A DNA stretch of 64,000 nucleotides from Anomaloglossus baeobatrachus (lineage: Eukaryota > Chordata > Amphibia > Anura > Aromobatidae): the NCBI RefSeq assembly GCF_048569485.1, contig NC_134364.1:125252882-125316881 (forward strand), in the 5' to 3' direction. The notes under the pieces were generated by a model. The model was not told the origin of the DNA. It did not search any database and saw nothing but the letters and a program-made list of their open reading frames with translations. Positions 1-10,680 of the stretch are shown piece by piece (position 1 is the first letter of the stretch; every line of letters starts with the position of its first letter). A program made the position numbers and the translations under genes.

Positions 1-3000
1 CAGGGGGATCTATTCCTCTATATTATATAGTCATTACACACAGAGGGATCTATTCCTCTATATTATATAGTCATTACACACAGAGGGATCTATTCCTATA
101 TATTATATAGTCATTACACACAGAGGGATCTATTCCTCAATATTATATAGTTATTACACACAGAGGGATCTATTCCTATATATTATATAGTCATTACACA
201 CAGCGGGATCTATTCCTCTATATTATATAGAAGTCATTACACACAGAGGGCTCTATTCCTATATATTATATAGAGTCATTACACACAGAGGGCTCTATTC
301 CTATATATTATATAGTCATTACACACAGAGGGCTCTATTCCTATATATTATATAGAGTCATTACACACAGAGGGCTCTATTCCTATATATTATATAGAGT
401 CATTACACACAGAGGGCTCTATTCCTATATATTATATAGAGTCATTACACACAGAGGGCTCTATTCCTATATATTATATAGTCATTACACACAGAGGGCT
501 CTATTCCTATATATTATATAGAGTCATTACACACAGAGGGCTCTATTCCTATATATTATATAGAGTCATTACACACAGAGGGATCTATTCCTCTATATTA
601 TATAGTCATTACACACAGAGGGATCTATTCCTCTATATTATATAGTCATTACACACAGAGGGATCTATTCCTCTATATTATATAGTCATTACACAAAGAG
701 GGATCTATTCCTCTATATTATATAGTCATTACACATAGAGGGATCTATTCCTCTATATTATATAGTCATTCCACACAGAAGGATCTATTCCTATATATTA
801 TATAGTCATTACACACAGAGGGATCTATTCCTATATATTATATAGAGTCATTACACACAGAGGGATCTATTCCTATATATTATATAGTCATTACACACAG
901 AGGGATCTATTCCTATATATTATATAGAGTCATTACACACAGAGGGATCTATTCCTATATATTATATAGAGTCATTACACACAGAGGGCTCTATTTCTAT
1001 ATATTATATAGAGTCATTACACACAGAGGGATCTATTCCTCTATATTATATAGTCATTACACACAGAGGGATCTATTCCTCTATATTATATAGTCATTAC
1101 ACACAGAGGGATCTATTCCTCTATATTATATAGTCATTACACATAGAGGGATCTATTCCTCTATATTATATAGTCATTACACACAGAGGGATCTATTCCT
1201 CTATATTATATAGTCATTACACACAGAGGGATCTATTCCTCTATATTATATAGTCATTACACATAGAGGGATCTATTCCTCTATATTATATAGTCATTAC
1301 ACACAGAAGGATCTATTCCTATATATTATATAGTCATTACACACAGAGGGGTCTATTCCTATATATTATATAGAGTCATTACACACAGAGGGATCTATTC
1401 CTATATATTATATAGTCATTACACACAGAGGGATCTATTCCTATATATTATATAGAGTCATTACACACAGGGATCTATTCCTATATATTATATAGTCATT
1501 ACACACAGAGGGATCTATTCCTATATATTATATAGTCATTACACACAGAGGGATCTATTCCTCTATATTATATAGTCATTACACACAGCGGGATCTATTC
1601 CTCTATATTATATAGAGTCATTACACACAGAGGGATCTATTCCTATATATTATATAGTCATTACACACAGCGGGATCTATTCCTCTATATTATATAGAGT
1701 CATTACACACAGAGGGATCTATTCCTATATATTATATAGTCATTACACACAGAGGGATCTATTCCTCAATATTATATAGTTATTACACACAGAGGGATCT
1801 ATTCCTATATATTATATAGTCATTACACACAGAGGGATCTATTCCTATATATTATATAGAAGTCATTACACACAGAGGGCTCTATTCCTATATATTATAT
1901 AGAGTCATTACACACAGAGGAATCTATTCCTATATATTATAGAGTCATTACACACAGAGGGCTCTATTCCTATATATTATATAGAGTCATTACACACAGA
2001 GGGCTCTATTCCTCTATATTATATAGAGTCATTACACACAGAGGGATCTATTCCTCTATATTATATAGTCATTACACACAGAGGGATCTATTCCTCTATA
2101 TTATATAGTCATTACACACAGAGGGATCTATTCCTCTATATTATATAGTCATTACACACAGAGGGATCTATTCCTCTATATTATATAGTCATTACACACA
2201 GAGGGATCTATTCCTATATATTATATAGTCATTACACACAGAGGGATCTATTCCTCAATATTATATAGTTATTACACACAGAGGGATCTATTCCTATATA
2301 TTATATAGTCATTACACACAGCGGGATCTATTCCTCTATATTATATAGAAGTCATTACACACAGAGGGCTCTATTCCTATATATTATATAGAGTCATTAC
2401 ACACAGAGGGCTCTATTCCTATATATTATATAGTCATTACACACAGAGGGCTCTATTCCTATATATTATATAGAGTCATTACACACAGAGGGCTCTATTC
2501 CTATATATTATATAGAGTCATTACACACAGAGGGCTCTATTCCTATATATTATATAGAGTCATTACACACAGAGGGCTCTATTCCTATATATTATATAGT
2601 CATTACACACAGAGGGCTCTATTCCTATATATTATATAGAGTCATTACACACAGAGGGCTCTATTCCTATATATTATATAGAGTCATTACACACAGAGGG
2701 ATCTATTCCTCTATATTATATAGTCATTACACACAGAGGGATCTATTCCTCTATATTATATAGTCATTACACACAGAGGGATCTATTCCTCTATATTATA
2801 TAGTCATTACACATAGAGGGATCTATTCCTCTATATTATATAGTCATTACACATAGAGGGATCTATTCCTCTATATTATATAGTCATTACACACAGAAGG
2901 ATCTATTCCTATATATTATATAGTCATTACACACAGAGGGATCTATTCCTATATATTATATAGTCATTACACACAGAGGGATCTATTCCTATATATTATA

Positions 3001-3796
3001 TAGAGTCATTACACACAGAGGGATCTATTCCTATATATTATATAGAGTCATTACACACAGAGGGCTCTATTCCTATATATTATATAGAGTCATTACACAC
3101 AGAGGGATCTATTCCTCTATATTATATAGTCATTACACACAGAGGGATCTATTCCTCTATATTATATAGTCATTACACACAGAGGGATCTATTCCTCTAT
3201 ATTATATAGTCATTACACATAGAGGGATCTATTCTTCTATATTATATAGTCATTACACACAGAGGGATCTATTCCTCTATATTATATAGTCATTACACAC
3301 AGAGGGATCTATTCCTCTATATTATATAGTCATTACACATAGAGGGATCTATTCCTCTATATTATATAGTCATTACACACAGAAGGATCTATTCCTATAT
3401 ATTATATAGTCATTACACACAGAGGGATCTATTCCTATATATTATATAGAGTCATTACACACAGAGGGATCTATTCCTATATATTATATAGTCATTACAC
3501 ACAGAGGGATCTATTCCTATATATTATATAGAGTCATTACACACAGAGGGATCTATTCCTATATATTATATAGAGTCATTACACACAGAGGGATCTATTC
3601 CTATATATTATATAGTCATTACACACGGGGATCTAGTCCTATATATTATATAGAGTCATTACACACAGGGATCTATTCCTATATATTATATAGAGTCATT
3701 ACACACAGGGATCTATTCCTATATATTATATAGAGCCATTACACACAGGGATCTATTCCTATATATTATATTGTCATTACACACAGAGGGATCTAT
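1..3796 (+). repeat. 40-bp minisatellite (left Tc1 terminal repeat array)
   Basis: About 94 tandem units of 40 bp, with 42- and 43-bp variants that add GA or GAA before GTCATT. The core is GGATCTATTCCTCTATATTA followed by TATAGTCATTACACACAGAG. Units differ by CTCTA/ATATA, GGATC/GGCTC and ACACA/ACATA variants. The same order of variants recurs about 2.1 kb apart (for example near 122 and 2240, and near 541 and 2661), so a block of about 50 units was duplicated. The array continues beyond the window edge. No coding or RNA function is apparent. Confidence 0.97.
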
Positions 3797-3828
3797 TTCA
3801 CATGGTTATTTCTACTTTTTCCTTCCAT

Positions 3829-4014
3829 TCAACTCTCCATTAATATGCTTGTATACAGCCTCTGTGAACAGCCAGCTTTTTTAGCAATGACCTTTTGTGG
3901 CTTTCCCTCCTTGTGGAGTGTGTCAATGACTGCCTTCTGGACATCTGTAAAGTCTGCAGTCTGCCCCAAGATTGTGTAGCCTATTGAACCAGAGTAAGGG
4001 ACCATTTTAAGCAC
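3829..4014 (-). pseudogene. Tc1-like transposase, N-terminal remnant
   Basis: A 61-codon open frame. Its middle section, LTD-like FTDVQKAVIDTLHKEGKPQK then VIAKKAGCSQ, is the start of the paired-like helix-turn-helix DNA-binding domain of a Tc1 transposase family common in fish and frogs. The second helix and the whole DDE catalytic domain are missing, so the internal deletion removed most of the roughly 340-residue protein. It has no possible catalytic activity and is kept only as a family marker for the surrounding element. Confidence 0.75.
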
Positions 4015-4123
4015 TTGGGAAGCCTTTGCATGTGTTTTCTGGCAATTCTAATATGACTTTTGGGTTTTATTGGCTGGAAGCCGTAATCATCAACATGAAC
4101 AGAAATAAACACTTGAAATAGAT

Positions 4124-4990
4124 TTCTGTGTTGTGTGTAATGACTCTATATAATATATAGGAATAGATCACTCTGTGTGTAATGACTCTATATAATATAT
4201 AGGAATAGATCCCTGTGTGTAATGACTCTCTATAATATATAGGAATAGATCCCTCTGTGTGTAATGATTATATAATATATAGGAATAGATCCCTCTGTGT
4301 GTAATGACTAGAATATATAGGAATAGATCCCTCTGTGTGAAATGACTATAATATATAGGAATAAATCCCTCTGTGTGTAATGACTCTATAATATATAGGA
4401 ATAGATCCCTCTGTGTGTAATGACTCTATATAATATATAGGAATAGATCCCTCTGTGTGTAATGACTCTATAATATATAGGAATAGATCCCTCTGTGTGT
4501 AATGACTCTATATAATATATAGGAATAGATCCCTCTGTGTGTAATGACTCTATAATATATAGGAATAGATCCCTCTGTGTGTAATGACTCTATAATATAT
4601 AGGAATAGATCCCTCTGTGTGTAATAACTATAATATATAGGAATAGATCCCTCTGTGTGTAATGACTCTATGATATATAGGAATAGATCCCTCTGTGTGT
4701 AATGACTCTATAATATATAGGAATAGATCCCTCTGTGTGTAATAACTATAATATATAGGAATAGATCCCTCTGTGTGTAATGACTCTATAATATATAGGA
4801 ATAGATCCCTCTGTAATGATTCTCTATAATATATAGGAATAGATCCCTCTGTGTGTAATGACTCTATAATATATAGGAATAGATCCCTCTGTGTGTAATG
4901 ACTCTATAATATATAGGAATAGATCCCTCTGTGTGTAATGACTCTATATAATATATAGGAATAGATCCCTCTGTGTGTAATGACTCTATA
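4124..4990 (-). repeat. 38-40-bp minisatellite (right Tc1 terminal repeat array)
   Basis: About 22 tandem units of TGTGTGTAATGACTCTATAA plus TATATAGGAATAGATCCCTC. This is the reverse complement of the unit at 1-3796, in the mirror position on the other side of the deleted Tc1 core. It ends in TATATGAGTTTCCCTTTTTG, the normal continuation of the Tc1 terminal repeat. Confidence 0.96.
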
Positions 4991-5258
4991 TGAGTTTCCC
5001 TTTTTGTATTGAATTACTTAAATAAATTAACTTTTTGATGATTTTCTAATTTGAGATGCACCTGTATATGCCTCAGCGTCTCCTGTGATGTACATTTGTG
5101 CTCAAAGGTTCACAGATTTTTTTCTTTCTTGGCCTTTTTTGAGAGAATATGAATGATAACAGAAAACCTTTCTTCCACTCATGGTTAGTGGTTGGGTGAA
5201 GCAATTTATTGTGTTTTCGCTTTTTAAAATCATAATGACAACTAAAAATATCCAAATG

Positions 5259-7237
5259 TTTATATTAACTGGGACAAGTCAGCCCTAATGCCATTAACAC
5301 ATGGGTCAGAGGTCCCGATGGATGATGTGTCACCCTTGCCTGTTGTATCTAGCTTCAGATATTTAGGTATACATATTCAGAAAGACCACATAATGGATCT
5401 TAAGATGAATATATTACCACTTTTAGATCATGTCAAACTTAAGTATAACTTATGGGGAAAATTGCCACTCTCAGTGGTCGGAAGGATAAATTTAATTAAA
5501 ATGATTTTGCTTCCTAAGCTTAGCTATGCTCTGCAACATAGTGCGGTGCTGGTGCCCAGGTCCTTCTTCTCCACACTTAACTCACTCACCTCATCCTTTA
5601 TTTGGGGGAAGGCTCGGCCTAAACTCCGGATGTCCATCCTACAGAGATCTAAGTCATTGGGAGGGATGGCCTTACCAGAATTTTTCGTATACTATTTAGG
5701 AGGACAACTCAAGATGCTGGGTACATGGATGCTGGACTGTCAGCTGCCTAACTCAGAGGATCATTTGGCACGTGCGGTAGGGGCAGACTGTCTGTTGGGC
5801 TTTCTGGAGTCGGACAGGGCGAATGTCCCGAGGCTGTTGCCTATTTTAAGGTTGGGACGATCAGTGTGGCGACAAGCCAAAAAAGTAACGCGCTTTGAGG
5901 GGGCAGTGGCAGAGCTTCCGTTATGGGGCAATGGTTACTTCCCCACCCTAAAGGGCCACCCGTTGGCACAGTTTTGGATAGCTCATACAGTCCTCGAGTT
6001 GGGAAATCTTTCTGTATCAGGAACTGCTGTTTTTAAATCTTTTGGGCAGATACAAACCGATTATAATGTTCCACGCTCACAATTCTTTAGGTATCTGCAG
6101 CTCCGTACAGCGATTCAATCTCACCTGCGGAGGACAGGGTCAGGGGCATTGGTATCGTCGTTCCCAATGATAGGCATACTGAAGTCACAGGAGCCCTGGG
6201 GTATGATCTCGGCTATCTATACACACCTGTTATCGGTTGGAGTGGAATCGGTGCCGTTGCCAGTACAGGATAAATGGAGGCTCCTAATTCCCTGTCTACA
6301 GGGAGAGGAGTGGGATGAGGTACTGGAGTCTCCAACTATGGTATCTCCGTCCATCAACAATAGATTGATACAATGCTATTTTATACATCAGGCATACTTA
6401 ACTCCCACTCGCTTATTTACTATGGGCCAGCGCCGATCGTTGGAATGCCCACGATGCCATGGACCAGATGCAAACTTTCTGCAAATGGTGTGGAATTGCC
6501 CGATCATATACACGTATTGGCAGGAAGTGACTTCCCAGTTGTCCTCAATGGTGTTGATGCCTGTTCCATGCAACCCTCTGTTGTGCCTATTTGGAGTAAT
6601 GGAGGACGGGATGGGAGATCACTACATAAGAATACTTCTTAGAGAGACATTGTTACTGGCCAGGAAATTAATTGCCTTGAGGTGGATGGGGGGTTCAAAT
6701 CCAACTGTGCGAGCCTGGATTAAACTGGTTAACTCGATAATTCCATATGAGCGGGTGGTATACTTTAATAGAGGACATCCGGAAAAATTCAGGAAAATTT
6801 GGGATATGTGGAACTCCTCCCCCGGCACACTCGAAGAAGCCTCAGGTTGATTACTGTTACAATAATAGATTCATACTCAGTATTGGATAATGAAGCGCAT
6901 TCCAGTGGCATAGCTAGGCGGTATAGAATAGGAATAGTTATTGTTACTAATTTTCGTTTTCTTTAGGTTTAGAGACTACAGATTACATTGATTAAAATTG
7001 ACTACATGCTATATATATATATCAGTATGTACTGGCAGGATCAGTGTTGTAGCATGCAGTTGACAAGGTCGACAGAGGTGCAGATAGTGCTATGAAAATC
7101 TTATTACCTTATCCGTTAATGTTACTATTTGTTCATGCTATTGACAGATATTCCTGGAAAGTACTTGAGGAATGTTATGTGTGATTTATTCTGTACCACA
7201 TGTTTTTGGAATTAATAAAACGAAGTTAAAAAAAAAA
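5259..7237 (+). mobile_element. 5'-truncated L1-group LINE
   Basis: A non-LTR retrotransposon copy of about 2 kb. It ends in AATAAAACGAAG followed by a poly(A) tail (about 7227-7237). A target-site duplication of 15 bp, AAAAATATCCAAATG, brackets it (5244-5258 and 7234-7248; 11 bp if tail A residues are excluded). Only the C-terminal third of ORF2 and the 3' untranslated region remain, as expected for incomplete target-primed reverse transcription. It is inserted in the left terminal repeat of Tc1-like element B. Confidence 0.92.
5288..6850 (+). pseudogene. L1-type ORF2, C-terminal fragment (RT thumb to C-terminal Cys domain)
   Basis: A 520-codon frame that stays open, preserving the end of an L1-group ORF2 protein. 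Near the start FRYLGIHIQ and, further on, KYNLWGKLPLSVVGRINLIK and FIWGKARPKLR are typical of the region just after the reverse transcriptase palm in L1-clade LINEs. Around residues 385-410, LECPRCHGPDANFLQMVWNC is the C-terminal cysteine motif of L1 ORF2. The endonuclease and the catalytic YxDD box lie upstream and are absent because the copy is 5' truncated, so it cannot retrotranspose. The frame is continuous, which points to a fairly recent insertion. The first methionine is arbitrary. Confidence 0.88.
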
Positions 7238-7285
7238 ATATCCAAATGACCCTGATGAAAAGTTTCCAACCTCCAGTTCTTAATA

Positions 7286-7762
7286 TCATGTATTAGCCCC
7301 TCTAACATCAATGACAGCTTGAAGTCTTTTGTGGTAGTTGTGGATGAGGCTCTTTATGTCCTCAGATGGTAAAGCTGCCCATTCTTCTTGGTCAGATGGT
7401 AAAGCTGCCCATTCTTCTTGGTCAGATGGTAAAGCCGCCCATTCTTCTTGGCGCCTCCAATTCCTGGGCTTTCTTACATGAACTGCGCATTGCTTGACTT
7501 CTCCCCAGAGTGGCTCAATGATATTGAGGTCAGGAGACTGAGATGGCCACTCCAGAACCTTGTTCTGCTGTAGCCAATGACAGGTCGGTTTGGCCTTGTG
7601 TTTGGGAGCGTTGTCATGTTGAAACGTCCAAGTACGTCCCATGCACAGCTTCTGGGTTGATGAGTACAAATTTGCCTCCAGTATTTGCTGATAACGTGCT
7701 GCATTCATCTTTCCTTCAACCTTGACCAAGTTTCCTGTACCTTTGTAGCTCACACATCTCAC
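7286..7762 (-). pseudogene. Tc1-like transposase B, C-terminal catalytic remnant
   Basis: A 158-codon frame with the second and third catalytic positions of a Tc1 DDE transposase: Asp50 in FQHDNAPKHKA and Glu83 in SPDLNIIEPLWGEVK. Thirty-two residues lie between them, where Tc1 proteins usually have 34. Near the C-terminus a 30-bp segment is present three times, giving QEEWAALPSD in tandem (residues about 105-134), which is a local slippage product. Upstream transposase sequence continues to 7898, where a Harbinger-like element interrupts it, and resumes at 10684. The gene is broken and belongs to the element at 5093-20447. Confidence 0.85.
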
Positions 7763-7898
7763 ATCAGCAGTGATCCACCTCCATGCTTTACAGTAGGAAT
7801 GGTGTTTCTTTCATCATAGGCCTTGTTGACACCTCTCCAAATGTAACATTTATGGTTGTGGCCAAAAAGATCAATTTTAGTCTCATCACTCCAAATTA

Positions 7899-9732
7899 GG
7901 CTGGTTTCACACTACAGTTTTTTAACTGCGGCACAAATGGATTTTTTGCCGCAAAGCCAGATCCATTACAAATGCGTTGTCATTTCAATGCATTTGCAAT
8001 GGAATCGCGGCAACATGCGGTTGCGTGTGGCATACACTGGATCCGTTGCTTTGCGGTATTTTACATTTTCTCAAAAACGCTACTTGCAGCGTTTTTGTCC
8101 TCGGGCAAAATACTGCATGTCAATGGATCCATTGGATTGCGGCGGTACATGCAATGTCATTCATTGGGCGCCGGATCCTTCTGCAGTCTGCACCGGATCC
8201 TGATTGACAAAGGATCCTGTTGTCTGTACTGAGCATGCCCAGAAAGCAGCCTGGCATGGTCAGTACAGAAATCTCTCTCTGACAGAAGATCAGGATCGTG
8301 GAGGGCTGACAGGGAGTAATATGGAGTCCCTAAGAGTGTCTGTGTATTTATTTTTCATAAAGTGTCTCTGTATTTATTTCTAATAAAGTATTTTTTCTCT
8401 GTGTCATGTCTTTATTTTTAACCCTTTATTGGAGATTCTTAAAGGGAACCTGTCATCAGAAATTTCGCCCAAAAGCTAAAAGCTTCCCCCTCTGCAGCTC
8501 CTGGGCTGCATTCTAGGAAGGTCCCTGTTATTATTGTGCCCCATGTGAGACCAAAATAAAGCCTTTATAAAGTTCTACCTTTTTGTATGCAGCTTCTGTA
8601 AATCCGTCACGGGGGCGGGCTCTCTGCCGTCCGTTATTCTGCCCCCTGGTCCTGTATGCCGCCCCCATCGCTCCTTTCCATATCTGATGCACCGCCCACT
8701 GCTCCAGCCATCCCCGCGCATGCCCAGTGCCAGTCTCACAGGACTGAGCAGTGTGACCGCTGGTGACATGTGCGCAGGCAAGTGATTATGGGCGGGACTG
8801 TGACTGTTATCAGCAAGTACCCGGCCATAATCTCTTGAGCGCGCAAACCTCTCCAGCGGTCACACTGTGCTCAGTGTAAATGCTAGACTGTATGGGCTGC
8901 TTCCAGGGATGACGTCCCCTTTGTCACGTGATAGGGGCGTGTTCGAAATACTATCACATGACAAAGGGACGTCATCCCTGGAAGCAGCCCATACAGTCTA
9001 GCATTTACACTGAGCACAGTGTGACCGCTGGAGAGGTTTGCGCGCTCAAGAGATTATGGGCGGGTACTTGCTGATAACAGTCACAGTCCCGTCCATAATC
9101 ACTTGCCTGCGCACACGTCACCAGCGGTCACACTGCTCAGTCCTGTGAGACTGGCACTGGGCATGCGTGGGGATGGCTGGAGCAGTGGGCGGTGCATCAG
9201 ATATGGAAAGGAGCGATGGGGGCGGCATACAGGACCAGGGGGCAGAATAACGGACGGCAGAGAGCCCGCCCCCGTGACGGATTTACAGAAGCTGCATACA
9301 AAAAGGTAGAACTTTATAAAGGCTTTATTTTGGTCTCACATGGGGCACAATAATAACAGGGACCTTCCTAGAATGCAGCCCAGGAGCTGCAGAGGGGGAA
9401 TCTTTTAGCTTTTGGGCGAAATTTCTGATGACAGGTTCCCTTTAATGGCCGGGTCAAACTTGGCCTGATATTAAGAATCTCGGGCTTTATATCAGCGGGT
9501 AAAACAAAGCTGGTTTTAACCCCTTATTACCCAGCATGCCACCCGGGGCCGCTGAAAGAGTTGGATACAACTATGAAAGCGTCATTTTCTGGGAAAGCTG
9601 CGGACTGCAATTTGCAGCAGGGGGGCCCAGAAAGCTTGAGCCACCCAGAGCTGTGGATTCCAATCCCCAGCTGCTTAGTTGTACCTAGCTGAACACAAAA
9701 AATAATTTAAAATTATTTCAGGAAATTCATGA

Positions 9733-9768
<36 letters not shown>

Positions 9769-10680
9769 GGGGCCTCTCTATATTTTAGAATCCAAGCGGT
9801 GTACAAATAGGCAGCTGGGGGTTGGGGGCAGCCCCTACTTGCCTGCTGTACCTGGGTAGCATACAAAAATATGGCGAAGCTGACGTCATTTTTTTTTTTT
9901 CGGGCAAAAAACTAAAAAAAAAGGGGGCTTCCCTGGACTTTCCATTGCCAGTGAAGGTAACACCAAGCAGTAGTTGTTAGAAGCCAGTAGCTTCTTGGGT
10001 TACCCTTAGCAATAGAAAATGCAGCGGGAGCCCACGCATTTTTTTTTTGTACCCCCTAATCCTAGGGTTAGGGTTAGGTGTTTTGTTTTTTTTTTAATGA
10101 ATTTAAAAAAAAAATAAAAAAATCGACATGGACTTTGCCCATTGAGCATTTTACTGCTCACTCATCCCTACTCCTGACCTCACAGCCAGCAGAACAAGTA
10201 ATCAGATCAGCTGACTCCAGTGTCGGCCGATTACTTGTTCTGGGTCCCCCTGCATCCATCGCAACGTGTGCGGGCTGGAGTTCAGCTGAGTTTGGCCGGC
10301 ACTGGAGACACCTGATCTGAACTCAGCTGACCTCTGAGCCGGCACACACTGCAATGGATGCAGGAGGACACAGAACAAGTAATTGGCCGACACAGGAGTC
10401 AGCTGATCTGAACTCAGCTGACTCCTGACCACACAGTCCGGACATGGTAACACGTGATCAGCAGCAGTCAGTGACTGCTGTTAACTTGCATGCATCGCAG
10501 CGTGTGCGGGCTGTGAGATCAGGAGTTCAGCTGACTCCAGTGCCGGCCGATAAATTGTGTCCCGCTGCATCCAGGATCCAGTAACATAATTGCAGTTGCA
10601 CTTTGAAAACACAGGATCCTGTCAAATGTGGTTTGCGGTATTTTACCTACAGTTAAAAAAACCGTAGTGTGAAACCAGCC
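7899..10680. mobile_element. Harbinger-like non-autonomous element A
   Basis: A 2.8-kb element with inverted ends GGCTGGTTTCACACTAC(A/G)G at 7899 and ending at 10680, similar over about 30 bp. It is flanked by a 3-bp duplication TTA (7896-7898, 10681-10683). A TWA target and GG-starting termini fit the PIF/Harbinger superfamily. There is no transposase frame. The flanking Tc1 transposase sequence reads continuously once it is removed. It contains a T2-like palindrome at 8439-9445. Its part at 9450-9880 is similar, in inverted orientation, to 12420-12830 of element B, so A and B are related. A short TTAGGG-like tract at about 10070-10078 is too small to be telomeric. Confidence 0.8.
8439..9445. 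mobile_element. T2/Kolobok-like fold-back element (1-kb palindrome)
   Basis: Starts TTAAAGGGAACCTGTCATCA at 8439 and ends with the inverse at 9445, so it is bounded by TTAA, the target of T2/Kolobok and piggyBac-type elements. Its two arms, 8439-8934 and 8951-9445, are near-identical inverted copies around a 16-bp spacer. As a sign of this, the same short open frame appears on both arms (8575-8781 minus and 9103-9309 plus) with very few differences. It has no transposase. The TTAAAGGGAA terminus matches the T2 MITEs of Xenopus from memory. Confidence 0.82.

Larger units (their letters stand above)
1..5064 (-). mobile_element. Internally deleted Tc1-like transposon with both terminal repeats expanded
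   Basis: A Tc1/mariner copy read on the minus strand and cut by the left window edge. The right end, CAGGTGCATCTCAAATTAG on the minus strand, stops at 5064 beside a TA and matches a Tc1 terminus that I recognise from fish and frogs. Between 3797 and 4123 only a remnant of the transposase N-terminus and some flanking DNA survive. Inverted copies of the same subterminal segment bound this core: 3791-3813 is the reverse complement of 4101-4123 at 20 of 23 positions. Outside each copy lies a minisatellite built from that segment, 3.8 kb on the left and 0.87 kb on the right. The element cannot be autonomous. The family assignment comes from memory of the sequence, not a search. Confidence 0.8.

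Noticed and set aside
1-3796. Regular 40-bp repeats that could be mistaken for a CRISPR array
   Set aside because: Units are directly adjacent with no unique spacers, the sequence is derived from a Tc1 end, and the genome is vertebrate.
8575-9309. Two identical short proteins on opposite strands
   Set aside because: They are the two arms of the T2-like palindrome and not a duplicated gene.
10060-10080. Interstitial telomere repeat (GGGTTAGGGTTAGG)
   Set aside because: Only about two and a half units inside Harbinger-like element A; too short to support a telomere or fusion.
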